From Pseudomonas sp. CC120222-01a (GTDB taxonomy: Bacteria; Pseudomonadota; Gammaproteobacteria; Pseudomonadales; Pseudomonadaceae): a stretch of DNA of 64,000 nucleotides. How positions within the stretch are numbered: position 1 is the first letter of the stretch; every line of letters begins with the position of its first letter. The DNA is taken from NCBI RefSeq assembly GCF_003097235.1, contig NZ_QEQQ01000015.1, positions 62,001 to 126,000 on the forward strand, written 5' to 3'. Below, piece after piece: positions 25,927-34,568 of this stretch. The translations under genes were made by a program, and so were the position numbers. Below the pieces are notes generated by a model, which was given only the letters and a program-made list of their open reading frames with translations, searched no databases and had not been told where the DNA came from.

Positions 25927-26589
25927 GATGCCGTAGCGGAACGAGTTGACCATGTGCAGCACCGGGTTGGCCAGCGACACGGTCTGCCAGAACGGCGGCA
26001 GCAGGTTGATCGAATAGAACACCCCGCCCAGGTAGGTCAGCGGCGTCAGCACGAAGGTCGGAATGATCGAGATATCGTCGAAGTTGCGTGCGAACACCGC
26101 GTTGACGAAGCCCAGCAACGAGAAGATGGTCGCGGTCAGCAGCACCACGATGACCGTCACGCCCAGGTGATGCACCTGCAGGTCGGTGAAGAACATCGAC
26201 AGGATGGTCACGATCACCCCCACCGCCAGACCACGCAGCACGCCACCCAGCACGTAGCCGACCAGAATGGTGTGCGGCGACACCGGCGACACCATAAGCT
26301 CTTCGATCGAGCGCTGGAACTTGCTGCCGAAGAAGCTCGACACCACGTTGCCGTAGGAGTTGGTGATCACCGACATCATGATCAGCCCCGGCACGATGTA
26401 CTGCATGTAGGTGAAGCCGCCCATGTCGCCGATCTGCCGGCCGATCAGGTTACCGAAGATCACGAAGTACAGGACCATGGTGATCGCCGGCGGCAGCAGG
26501 GTCTGCGGCCAGATGCGCAGGAAGCGCCGCACTTCGCGGTAGACGATGGTCTGCAGGGCGACCCAGTTGGTGCGCAGTTCCACACTCAT
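25810..26589 (-). CDS. ABC-2 type transporter permease (YadH-like)
   Basis: This is an ABC-2 family export permease of 259 aa with about six membrane helices. It has the family region FQRSIEELMVSPVSPHTILVGY and LTPLTYLGGVFYSI before the last helices. It overlaps the ATPase gene upstream by 4 nt, so the two form one half-size exporter pair. The closest well-known relative is E. coli YadH; the substrate is unknown. Confidence 0.92.
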   Translation of the reverse strand: MSVELRTNWVALQTIVYREVRRFLRIWPQTLLPPAITMVLYFVIFGNLIGRQIGDMGGFTYMQYIVPGLIMMSVITNSYGNVVSSFFGSKFQRSIEELMVSPVSPHTILVGYVLGGVLRGLAVGVIVTILSMFFTDLQVHHLGVTVIVVLLTATIFSLLGFVNAVFARNFDDISIIPTFVLTPLTYLGGVFYSINLLPPFWQTVSLANPVLHMVNSFRYGILGVSDISIGTAITFMLVATAVLYVLCVRLLVSGRGMRA

Positions 26590-27518
26590 ACGGCCACCTT
26601 CGACAGGTTTTTTTCCACCAGGGACACGAACAGCTCCTCAAGTCGGTTGGTCTTGTTGCGCAGGCTCTGCACTTCGATGTTCTGCAGCGCCAGCTGGCCG
26701 AACAGTGCGGTGATGCCAATGTCCTTTTCCACCTGCACTTCCAGCGTATGCGGGGTCAGCAGGCGGCACGGGTAGCCCTGCAACACGGGCGCCGTGGCCA
26801 GGTCCCGCTTGAGGTCGAGGACGAAGGTTTCGACATGCAGCTTGCCCAGCAACTGGCGCATGCTGGTGTTCTCGACAATGGTGCCGTGGTCGATGATGCC
26901 GATGTTGCGGCACAGCTGCTCAGCCTCTTCCAGGTAATGGGTGGTGAGGATGATGGTGATGCCCTTCTGGTTGAGCTCGGTGAGGAAGCTCCACATCGAA
27001 CGGCGCAGCTCGATGTCCACGCCGGCGGTGGGCTCGTCGAGAATCAACAGGCGTGGTTCGTGGATCAGCGCACGGGCGATCATCAAACGGCGCTTCATGC
27101 CGCCGGACAGCGAACGCGAAGGCACGTCGCGCTTGTCCCACAGGCCCAGCTGGGTCAGGTACTGCTCGGCGCGCTCCTTGGCCACCTTGGCCGGGATACC
27201 GTAGTAGCCCGCCTGGGTCACGACGATATCGAAGCACTTCTCGAACTGGTTGAAGTTGAACTCCTGCGGCACCACGCCCAGGCAGCGCTTGAGCGCCGAG
27301 GGCTCACGGTCCAGGTCGTGGCCGAACACGTTGACCGTGCCACTGGTCTTGTTCACCAGGGTGGAGAGGATGCCGATGGTGGTGGACTTGCCGGCGCCGT
27401 TGGGGCCGAGCAAGGCGAAGAAGTCGCCTTCGGCGACGTCCAGGTCGATGCCCTTGAGGGCCTGGAAGCCGTTGCCGTAGGTCTTGGTCAGCTGTCGGAT
27501 GGACAGGGCGGAACTCAT
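26586..27518 (-). CDS. ABC transporter ATP-binding protein (YadG-like)
   Basis: This is the ATPase partner of the permease downstream, 310 aa. Walker A is GPNGAGKST (about 38-46), the signature is LSGGMKRRLMIARAL, Walker B is LLILDEPTAGVD, and the H-loop is TTHYLEEAEQL. The C-terminal extension of about 80 residues is typical of YadG/CcmA-like drug and polysaccharide exporters. Confidence 0.95.
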   Translation of the reverse strand: MSSALSIRQLTKTYGNGFQALKGIDLDVAEGDFFALLGPNGAGKSTTIGILSTLVNKTSGTVNVFGHDLDREPSALKRCLGVVPQEFNFNQFEKCFDIVVTQAGYYGIPAKVAKERAEQYLTQLGLWDKRDVPSRSLSGGMKRRLMIARALIHEPRLLILDEPTAGVDIELRRSMWSFLTELNQKGITIILTTHYLEEAEQLCRNIGIIDHGTIVENTSMRQLLGKLHVETFVLDLKRDLATAPVLQGYPCRLLTPHTLEVQVEKDIGITALFGQLALQNIEVQSLRNKTNRLEELFVSLVEKNLSKVAV

Positions 27519-27662
27519 AGCGGGTCACTTACCGAAGAATTAGGTTCAGGACACGCCAGGGCAGATCACTGGCGCAGTGAGTGCGGCCATGGTGCAAGGC
27601 CAGGCCGCACAAGTACAGTCATGTGTATTGATAGTGACTATCGAAACAGCCGTGGTGTTCGA

Positions 27663-28286
27663 TCAGGTCAGCGCGGTCATCACGGCGGCCTGATAAGCCG
27701 GGCGGGCCTTGAGGCGCTCATACCAGGCTTCCAGGTGACGCATGGCCGGGCGTTCGATGGGCATTTCGAACCAGGCGTAGACGAAGCTACCCAGTGGGAT
27801 GTCGCCCATGCCGATCTGGTCACCGGACAGGTACGGCTGTTTGGCCAGGGTTTCATCGGCGATGGCCAGCAACTGGGCACATTGCTTGTGTGCGGCGTTG
27901 ATTGCCACCCAGTCGCGCTGGTCTTCCGGGGTGCGCAGCAGGCCCCAGAACAGTGGGCGGAACGGGCCGGCGAAGGACGAAGTGGTCCAGTCCATCCATT
28001 TGTCGGCCAGGGCACGCTGGCGCGGGTCTTCCAGGTACCAGCCCTGCTCGGTGCCGTATTCGGCGCACAGGTAGCGGACGATGGTGTTGGACTCCCACAG
28101 GGTCAGGTCGCCGTCTTCGAGCATCGGTACCAGGCCATTGGGGTTGCGGGCGCGATAATGCGGCTCGTTGACCACGCCGAAGGCGCCACCGGCATCGATC
28201 GACTCGAAATCCAGGCCCAGTTCGTGGGCGATCCACAGCGCCTTGCGCACATTGCTCGAATTCTTGCGGCCCCAGATCTTCAGCAT
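27663..28286 (-). CDS. Glutathione S-transferase family protein
   Basis: This GST has 207 aa from ATG 28286 (MLKIWGRKNSSNVRKALW), with AAGGACG upstream as ribosome binding site. The thioredoxin-like half contains the Ser of GRKNSSNVRK and the cis-Pro and Glu-Ser of GLVPMLEDGDLTLWESNTI. The all-alpha half follows. The reading frame continues upstream through a REP pair, which is not coding. The substrate is unknown. Confidence 0.92.
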   Translation of the reverse strand: MLKIWGRKNSSNVRKALWIAHELGLDFESIDAGGAFGVVNEPHYRARNPNGLVPMLEDGDLTLWESNTIVRYLCAEYGTEQGWYLEDPRQRALADKWMDWTTSSFAGPFRPLFWGLLRTPEDQRDWVAINAAHKQCAQLLAIADETLAKQPYLSGDQIGMGDIPLGSFVYAWFEMPIERPAMRHLEAWYERLKARPAYQAAVMTALT

Positions 28287-28340
28287 GGCAACGTCCTTAT
28301 GAATGCGGAGGTGGGACAGTCTACTCCAGACATTCATCGC

Positions 28341-28449
28341 CTGTACCGGCCCTTTCGCGGGCTCGCCCGCTCCCACAGGTATTGCATCGCTTTCAGGCTT
28401 GGCGCCGCCCCTGTGGGAGCGGGCAAGCCCGCGAAGAGGCCGGCACAGG
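28341..28449. repeat. Inverted pair of P. putida-type REP sequences
   Basis: Two inverted arms (28341-28379 and 28410-28449) share CGGGCTCGCCCGCTCCCACA-type sequence and the outer CTGTACCGGCC / GGCCGGCACAGG. They fill most of the 284-bp gap between the divergent GST and fadE genes. Confidence 0.85.
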
Positions 28450-28570
28450 CAAACAATCAACTGAAACTCCCACCGCCACACCCTGTCACTGTTCTGACCC
28501 TGCCGTTCACAGCGTTGCGTCTAAGCTGTCTGAGACGGCTCAAGCCCCCTGGTTCCAAGGAGGACCGATT

Positions 28571-31018
28571 ATGTTGCTGTTGTGGTTGGTAGTGCTGGTG
28601 ATCGGCGCGGCGTACCTCACGCACCGGCGCCTGGCGCCCTTGCAGATTCTCGGCATCATTGCAGCCTACGTGCTGCTGATGGGCATTTTCAGCCATGCCC
28701 CCGGCTGGCTGCTGACTTTGATCTGGATCGTGCTGGCGCTGAAAACCGCATTGGTGGCGCTGCCGGAGTGGCGGCGCAAGGTGTTCACCGGCCCGGTGTT
28801 CAACTGGTTCCAGCGCACCCTGCCGCCGATGTCGCAGACCGAGCGCGAAGCGATCGACGCCGGCACCGTCTGGTGGGATGGCGAACTGTTCAGCGGTCGC
28901 CCCGACTGGCGCACCTTGCTCAGCTATCCGGCACCGAAGCTGACCGAGGAGGAACAGGCTTTCATCGATGGGCCGACAGAAGCGTTGTGCGCCATGGTCA
29001 GCGACTGGCAGATCGGCCAGGATCTCGACCTGCCGCCCGAAGCCTGGGCGCATATCAAGCAGAACGGCTTCTTCGCCCTGATCATCCCCAAGGAATACGG
29101 CGGCAAAGGCTTCTCCGCCTACGCCCACTCCCAGGTAGCAATGAAACTGGCCACCCGCAGCGGCGACCTGGCCTCCACCGTGATGGTGCCCAACTCCCTG
29201 GGCCCGGCCGAGCTGCTGTTGCACTACGGTACCGACGAACAACGCAACCACTACCTGCCGCGCCTGGCGCGTGGCGAGGAAATCCCCTGCTTTGCCCTCA
29301 CCGGCCCGCTGGCCGGCTCCGATGCCGGCGCCATGCCCGACACCGGGGTCGTCTGCAAGGGCCAGTGGCAAGGCGAAGAAGTTATCGGCCTGCGCCTGAA
29401 TTGGGAAAAACGCTACATCACCCTCGGCCCGGTCGCCACCCTGCTGGGCCTGGCATTCAAGGCCTACGACCCGGACCACCTGCTGGGCGAAGAGGAAACG
29501 CTGGGCATCAGCCTGGCCCTGATCCCCACCGATACCCCCGGCGTGGAGATCGGCAAGCGTCACCTCCCCCTGGGCGCCGCGTTCATGAACGGCCCCAACA
29601 GCGGCAAGGACGTGTTCGTGCCGTTGAGTTTCCTGATCGGCGGCCAGGCCATGCTCGGCAAGGGCTGGATGATGCTGATGAACTGCCTGTCGGTCGGCCG
29701 CTCGATCTCCCTGCCTGCCGTGGGCACCGGTGCCGCCAAGTACACCAGCCTGGTCACCGGCCAATACGCCAATATCCGCGAGCAGTTCAACGTGCCGCTG
29801 GCAGCCTTCGAAGGCATCCAGGAATCGCTGGCGCGCATCGGCGGCAACGCCTGGCTGATGGACAGCGCGCGCCTGCTGACCGCCAAGGCCGTGGACCTGG
29901 GCGAAAAACCCTCGGTACTGTCGGCGATCCTCAAGTACCACCTGACCGAGCGCGGCCGCGAATGCATCCAGCACGCCATGGACGTGCATGGCGGCAAGGG
30001 CATCATCATGGGCCCGAACAATTACCTGGGGCGCAACTGGCAAGGCGCGCCGATCTTCATCACTGTGGAAGGTGCCAACATCCTGTCGCGCAACCTGATG
30101 ATCTTCGGCCAGGGCGCCATCCGCTGCCACCCGTTCGTACTCAAGGAAATGGCCCTGGCCGGGCGGGAAGACCATGACCAGGCGCTGCGCGAATTCGACG
30201 ACTTGCTGATGAAGCACATCATGTTCGCTGCCGGCAACGCAGCCAGCACGCTGGTATTCAACCTGGGGCTGGGGCGCCTGGAAAGCGTGCCGGGTGATGC
30301 CTTGAGCCAAGGTTACTTCGGCGCCCTCAACCGCCAGGCATCCGCTTTTGCGCTGCTGGCCGACCTGTCGATGATGCTGCTGGGTGGCGCACTCAAACGC
30401 CGCGAACGCCTGAGCGCACGCCTGGGTGACGTGCTGAGCTACCTGTACCTGGCCAGCGCCGCGCTCAAGCGCTATCACGACCTCGGCTCACCGGAACACA
30501 TGCAGCCCTTGCTGCGCTGGGCCATGGAAGAAAGCCTGGGTCAGGCGGAAAAGGCCCTGGACCGGCTGCTGGACAACTTCCCCAACCGCTTTGTCGGCTG
30601 CGCCCTGCGCGTATTGGTATTCCCCTTTGGCCGCCGCCATACCGGGCCGAGTGATGAGCTGGATGCCGAGGTGGCGGCATTGATCGGCCGCAGCAAAGGC
30701 GATCCTGCACTGGAAGAGCTACTCGCCGGCTGCTTCAGGCCACAGGCTGACGGTGACCCGGTGGCGGCGCTGCAACGGGCCTGCGACTTGCTGGATGAAG
30801 CGGCGGCGCTACACAAGGCGCTGCATCAGGCAATCAAGGAAGGCAAGGTGCGGCCGGTACCTGGGCAGTCGGTGATCAATGCAGCTGTTGACGCCGGTGC
30901 ATTGCAACCTGGCGAAGGGCAGCGCCTGCAGGCAGCGGAACAGGCTCGACGCAAAGTAATCGATGTGGATGCCTTCGACAAGGCGCAGTTACTGCCGGAA
31001 CAAGCCAAGGTCCGCTGA
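28571..31018 (+). CDS. fadE: Acyl-CoA dehydrogenase FadE
   Basis: It catalyses the first oxidation step of fatty-acid beta-oxidation. At 815 aa it matches the length of E. coli FadE (about 814 aa), much longer than ordinary acyl-CoA dehydrogenases. One or two N-terminal hydrophobic segments (MLLLWLVVLVIGAAYL) precede the dehydrogenase domain: LIIPKEYGGKGFSAYAHSQ, FALTGPLAGSDAGAMPDTG and MDVHGGKGIIMGPNNYLG. The C-terminal DUF1974 part follows. AAGGAGG is 8 nt before the ATG at 28571. A hairpin terminator follows the stop. Confidence 0.94.
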   Translation: MLLLWLVVLVIGAAYLTHRRLAPLQILGIIAAYVLLMGIFSHAPGWLLTLIWIVLALKTALVALPEWRRKVFTGPVFNWFQRTLPPMSQTEREAIDAGTVWWDGELFSGRPDWRTLLSYPAPKLTEEEQAFIDGPTEALCAMVSDWQIGQDLDLPPEAWAHIKQNGFFALIIPKEYGGKGFSAYAHSQVAMKLATRSGDLASTVMVPNSLGPAELLLHYGTDEQRNHYLPRLARGEEIPCFALTGPLAGSDAGAMPDTGVVCKGQWQGEEVIGLRLNWEKRYITLGPVATLLGLAFKAYDPDHLLGEEETLGISLALIPTDTPGVEIGKRHLPLGAAFMNGPNSGKDVFVPLSFLIGGQAMLGKGWMMLMNCLSVGRSISLPAVGTGAAKYTSLVTGQYANIREQFNVPLAAFEGIQESLARIGGNAWLMDSARLLTAKAVDLGEKPSVLSAILKYHLTERGRECIQHAMDVHGGKGIIMGPNNYLGRNWQGAPIFITVEGANILSRNLMIFGQGAIRCHPFVLKEMALAGREDHDQALREFDDLLMKHIMFAAGNAASTLVFNLGLGRLESVPGDALSQGYFGALNRQASAFALLADLSMMLLGGALKRRERLSARLGDVLSYLYLASAALKRYHDLGSPEHMQPLLRWAMEESLGQAEKALDRLLDNFPNRFVGCALRVLVFPFGRRHTGPSDELDAEVAALIGRSKGDPALEELLAGCFRPQADGDPVAALQRACDLLDEAAALHKALHQAIKEGKVRPVPGQSVINAAVDAGALQPGEGQRLQAAEQARRKVIDVDAFDKAQLLPEQAKVR

Positions 31019-31022
31019 GGCA

Positions 31023-31048
31023 TGGGGCCGCTTTGCGGCCCCTTCTCC
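31023..31048 (+). terminator. Terminator hairpin after fadE
   Basis: An 8-bp GC stem (GGGGCCGC / GCGGCCCC) around TTT is followed by TTCTCC. It lies 5 nt after the fadE stop; the T-tail is weak. Confidence 0.6.
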
Positions 31049-31096
31049 ATCCCGCGTATACTCCGCGCCCGTTTCAACCATCCCGAGGACCGCCCC

Positions 31097-31507
31097 ATGG
31101 CCAATCCCCACCTGGAATACCACCTGCAACTGCTGAACCACCTGCGCACCATCCTGGTAGCCCTCGGTGAGGCCGAGCAGGTGCCGGAGGAAAGCCACGT
31201 CCTGTTCCTCGAACGCTTCGACGAACTGCTGACCTTGCTGCCGCAAGAACCACTGGAAAGCCAGTACCTGGGCCAGGACTTGCTCTGCCAGGTCATCCAG
31301 CGCTACCCGCAGATCGCCCATCTGGTGCCGCGCGACCTGTTGTGGTTCTTCGGCGGTGACTGCCTGCACTACATGCCCGACGAAGAGCTCGCGCTGTACC
31401 AGCAACTGGAGGAACTGCGCTACGAGGCCTCCGAGCGGGGCGAGCCATTCGACTGGCACCAGCAGAAGCAGCTGCTGAGCCTGCCAAACAACGGCCACAA
31501 CCACTGA
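31097..31507 (+). CDS. PA2817 family hypothetical protein
   Basis: This 136-aa cytoplasmic protein resembles a conserved Pseudomonas family (PA2817-like) of unknown function that lies next to a large acyl-CoA dehydrogenase. It is mostly helical by appearance, with DLLWFFGGDCLHYMPDEE as a recognisable stretch. The ATG at 31097 follows GAGGACC. A GC hairpin without T-tail (CCCCTGCC / GGCAGGGG, 31518-31537) follows. Confidence 0.75.
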   Translation: MANPHLEYHLQLLNHLRTILVALGEAEQVPEESHVLFLERFDELLTLLPQEPLESQYLGQDLLCQVIQRYPQIAHLVPRDLLWFFGGDCLHYMPDEELALYQQLEELRYEASERGEPFDWHQQKQLLSLPNNGHNH

Positions 31508-31678
31508 CGCCACGCTCCCCTGCCAAACGGCAGGGGACATCGTTGTAAATATCCCCCGATTTGCGCGACTCGGCTTACAGCTAGACGCCGTCGCAGTCCC
31601 TACCCTGATCGGCGCACCGGAATCATCCAGTCGCCGTGCGTATGGCGCACGCCAACCCTCAGCGTAGGAACGAGCTTC

Positions 31679-32224
31679 ATGAAAATAAACATAATCCCCC
31701 TGGCCCTGGCGTTCGCCAGCACGGCTGCCTTGGCAGCGCCAGAAGTCGGCACCATCAATTTCTATGGCAAAGTAGATGCTGGCAGCCCATGCCCCATCGA
31801 GGTCATCGACCCCTCCACGGGCGCCAACCGTATCGAATTGGGCTCCCCCAACTCGGCCCACTTCGCGAACGAGGGCGACAAGTTCGAAGTGCGTGATTTT
31901 GCGCTCAAGATCACCCCCAAGCCCGGTGTCTGTACTATCCCGCCAGGCACGGAAGTGGACGTCGTGTTCGCCGCACTAGGCAGCCCTGTCGGCTCGGCAA
32001 ACGACCTGTATCCGCTGTTGCCGGGTTCCACCCCGGATATCGCCGTCTCGATCCTCGACAAGAACAACACGCGCCTGGCTCCCGGCGATGTCTCGGCAAA
32101 ATACCAGATAGACGAATTGGTACCCACGCTCATGGCGTTCTCGGCCCATTACGAAGCCATCAAGGTACCGGTTGCCGAAGGGTCCGCGCTGGCCAACGTG
32201 AACTTCACCGTCAACCTTCCATAA
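31679..32224 (+). CDS. Fimbrial major subunit-like protein
   Basis: This secreted fimbrial subunit has 181 aa. It has a signal peptide (INIIPLALAFASTAALA), a cysteine pair (AGSPCPIEV and PGVCTIPPG), and the ending ANVNFTVNLP typical of the last strand of chaperone-usher pilins. It is the first gene of a chaperone-usher locus: the chaperone follows after 60 nt, while usher and adhesin now lie 25 kb away at 57823-61440. Confidence 0.85.
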   Translation: MKINIIPLALAFASTAALAAPEVGTINFYGKVDAGSPCPIEVIDPSTGANRIELGSPNSAHFANEGDKFEVRDFALKITPKPGVCTIPPGTEVDVVFAALGSPVGSANDLYPLLPGSTPDIAVSILDKNNTRLAPGDVSAKYQIDELVPTLMAFSAHYEAIKVPVAEGSALANVNFTVNLP

Positions 32225-32284
32225 CGCCGCAATCCGGGCACGCAAGTGCCCGACCTTACCCCCGACAATCGCCAGGCCAATCCC

Positions 32285-33025
32285 ATGCCCCTCACATTTC
32301 CTCTGCTGCGTTCGGCCGCCTGCCTGTTCGCCCTGCTCGGCTGCCTGAACCACGCCCATGCGGCGCTTACCCTCAGCAACAACCGCATCATCCACCAAAG
32401 CGACAAGAACAGCAGTTCGGTCACGGTCGGCAATCATGCCAAGAAAACCTATGCGGCGCAGGCCTGGGTCAATACCGAAGCAGACGATACCACCACCGCC
32501 GTGCCGTTGATCGCCTCGCCCGCCCTGTTCCGTATCGCGCCGGGCGACGAGCAAGCGGTGCAGATCAACCGCCTGCCCAACGACCTGCCGCAGGACCGCG
32601 AGTCGCTGTTCTTCTTCAACCTGCAGGAAATCCCCCAGACAGAGCCTGGTGAGGCGGGCAATACCCTGAACATTGCGCTGCGCACCCGCATCAAGCTGTT
32701 CTACCGGCCTAGCCAGTTGAAGGGCAACCCCCAGAGCCTGCTCAAGGACCTCACCTGGTCAGTGCAACGCATCGAGGGCAAACCGCACCTGGTAGTGGAC
32801 AACCCAACACCCTTCCACTACACGTTCGGCCTGCTCGAAGTGACCGGCAACGGCAAGTCCGAACAGCTCACAGGACGCGAAATGGTGCCGCCGTTCGGGC
32901 GCCAGCGTTACGCGCTCGCCAGCACCGCGCCGTCAGCCAAGCTGTCGGTGACGTTCACCACCTTCAATGATTACGGCGGCGTCAGCCCGGCGATTACCCA
33001 GCCTTTGGGCAACATCACACCTTGA
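32285..33025 (+). CDS. Periplasmic fimbrial chaperone (PapD family)
   Basis: This 246-aa chaperone escorts pilin subunits to the usher. A signal peptide ends at HAHA, followed by ALTLSNNRIIHQ, and RTRIKLFYRPSQLKG is the family signature containing the conserved Lys. The second domain holds PHLVVDNPTPFHYTFGLLEV. The start is ATG 32285, since the codons upstream precede the signal peptide. The next gene on the same strand that belongs with it, the usher, begins only at 57823; the gene immediately downstream is on the opposite strand and unrelated. Confidence 0.92.
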   Translation: MPLTFPLLRSAACLFALLGCLNHAHAALTLSNNRIIHQSDKNSSSVTVGNHAKKTYAAQAWVNTEADDTTTAVPLIASPALFRIAPGDEQAVQINRLPNDLPQDRESLFFFNLQEIPQTEPGEAGNTLNIALRTRIKLFYRPSQLKGNPQSLLKDLTWSVQRIEGKPHLVVDNPTPFHYTFGLLEVTGNGKSEQLTGREMVPPFGRQRYALASTAPSAKLSVTFTTFNDYGGVSPAITQPLGNITP

Positions 33026-33034
33026 GGCAGCCCT

Positions 33035-34504
33035 TTATTTGAGGGTCAACTTCATGTCTTCGAAGCTGGGAACAAGTGGCCAGGTATGACCATCGTCATA
33101 GCTGAGCGTACACCTCACTATCAACTGCGATCCGAGATCCAGCCCCTTCACGAAATCCAGGTCGATGGTCACGTCATCTCGGCTGCCGATACCTCCGGTC
33201 ACGTCCAGGTCGATCAACTTGTAGCGGGTCAGTACGGGATGAGTGACCCAACCGGAGGGTGTCTTGCCTCTCGCCTCGATCGTGATCCGCTGGTCGGTGG
33301 AAATATGCTTCCACTTGGGTATGGTGACCCGAGGGTTGGAGGTCAACGACCACACTTCCAGTGAGTCGCCGGTACGCTCCGGGATCTGCGCCGGGAGCAG
33401 CTTGTTAGGGGGTATGGGTAGCACTGTCACCTCACGCTCATCGGAGTCCAGCGTGTCGTCGTGTAAAACGATCCGATACCGCAACTTCACCACCTGGCCT
33501 GCCATGGCGACCACATTGCGCATCGGAACAGCATATTCGCGCTGCCCTTCGACCCAGGGTTCGAGCCAGCTTCCGAAACTGCCCTCCTCCCCCAGGAGCA
33601 ATTCCACATGCTCCCCAGCTTTTATGACCGCGTCCGATGGAATGATCACATCGAGCGGCGCGGAGAACTCCCACAAGGCCAGCTCGACCGAGGTCCTGTC
33701 ACCCAATGTGGGGGTTTCCAAGGCTGGATTGTGACGCGGCAATGGCTGCGCAGCCACATCCAGGCTCGCTGGCACGGGATAGGGGCTGGAATTGCCAGCG
33801 CGGTCGTGGATGCGATAGTGCGCATAGCGCAGACCGTCGAGTCGGTCGCGGATCATCCCGCCCTCATAGACGAACTGCTGGGGCTTGCCAAGGTCGTTTT
33901 GGGTCAGCGTCCAGCTGCCGGCCTCATTGTTCTCGTACGGGGCGCTGTCCCAGTAATAGGTGATCACATCCCCCACTTCGGCAACCGCGTAATCAGGTAT
34001 CAAGGCCAGCAATTGGTCATCGTGGCGGAGCAGGAAATCCTCCGTAAGCTGACCGCCGCCCAAGGTGGGAAACCGCAAGCGCCCATCATCATCGCCCAGT
34101 TCGGGTTTCGTCTTGTCGACCGTCACGGTGAGCTCACCCGAGCTCAGTTCGGCGTGGTTCCACACATGCCCTACATAGTGAAACCGTAGTGTCCCCTCCG
34201 CGAAGTAGCGAGGCTCGATGTCCACGAAGCGCTCGCTTTCGGGCAAATCCTGCGTCCATTCCCTGTGGCCCACATTGACCTCTTTGCCGTCGATATCGAC
34301 ACAGTAGATATCGACCCACTCGGGCCAATCGGGACTGGGTCTGGAATGGGTCCACAACGTGAATTCGATACGCACCGGACCGGCCAGCGCCTTGATGGGG
34401 ATCAGGTTAGGCGCCCCACCCGGAATGTTCTCCAGAGCATCCGGAACGACCGGTGCTGGCAGATCCGCGACAATGTCTGCCGATAGAGTGTTTGTCGTAC
34501 GCAT
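33035..34504 (-). CDS. Hypothetical protein with repeated Ig-like modules (489 aa)
   Basis: I do not recognise a named family. The protein has no signal peptide and no membrane helix. It looks beta-rich and seems built of modules of roughly 100 residues, each ending in a strand pattern such as LLALIPDYAVAEVGDVITYYW. The same pattern (VVIELPDYADFKPKDRVAVWW) occurs in the 662-aa protein at 36901-38889 and, more loosely, in the 596-aa protein at 48828-50618. It is convergent with the chaperone gene (9-nt gap) and marks the left end of the inserted block. A terminator separates it from the autotransporter gene, so it needs its own promoter. Confidence 0.75.
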   Translation of the reverse strand: MRTTNTLSADIVADLPAPVVPDALENIPGGAPNLIPIKALAGPVRIEFTLWTHSRPSPDWPEWVDIYCVDIDGKEVNVGHREWTQDLPESERFVDIEPRYFAEGTLRFHYVGHVWNHAELSSGELTVTVDKTKPELGDDDGRLRFPTLGGGQLTEDFLLRHDDQLLALIPDYAVAEVGDVITYYWDSAPYENNEAGSWTLTQNDLGKPQQFVYEGGMIRDRLDGLRYAHYRIHDRAGNSSPYPVPASLDVAAQPLPRHNPALETPTLGDRTSVELALWEFSAPLDVIIPSDAVIKAGEHVELLLGEEGSFGSWLEPWVEGQREYAVPMRNVVAMAGQVVKLRYRIVLHDDTLDSDEREVTVLPIPPNKLLPAQIPERTGDSLEVWSLTSNPRVTIPKWKHISTDQRITIEARGKTPSGWVTHPVLTRYKLIDLDVTGGIGSRDDVTIDLDFVKGLDLGSQLIVRCTLSYDDGHTWPLVPSFEDMKLTLK

Positions 34505-34527
34505 TGGCCTGCTCCCGATCCGCAGCT

Positions 34528-34558
34528 TAAAAAAAGGGTAGGCCCATTGCCTACCCTG
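34528..34558 (-). terminator. Rho-independent terminator of the autotransporter gene
   Basis: On the minus strand a 9-bp stem (AGGGTAGGC / GCCTACCCT) is followed by seven T. It starts about 11 nt after the stop codon at 34569. Confidence 0.88.
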
Positions 34559-34568
34559 TGTTCAGGTC

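Noticed and set aside
28457..30478. 673-codon minus-strand frame inside fadE
   Set aside because: It is antisense to a full-length FadE and encodes no recognisable domain.
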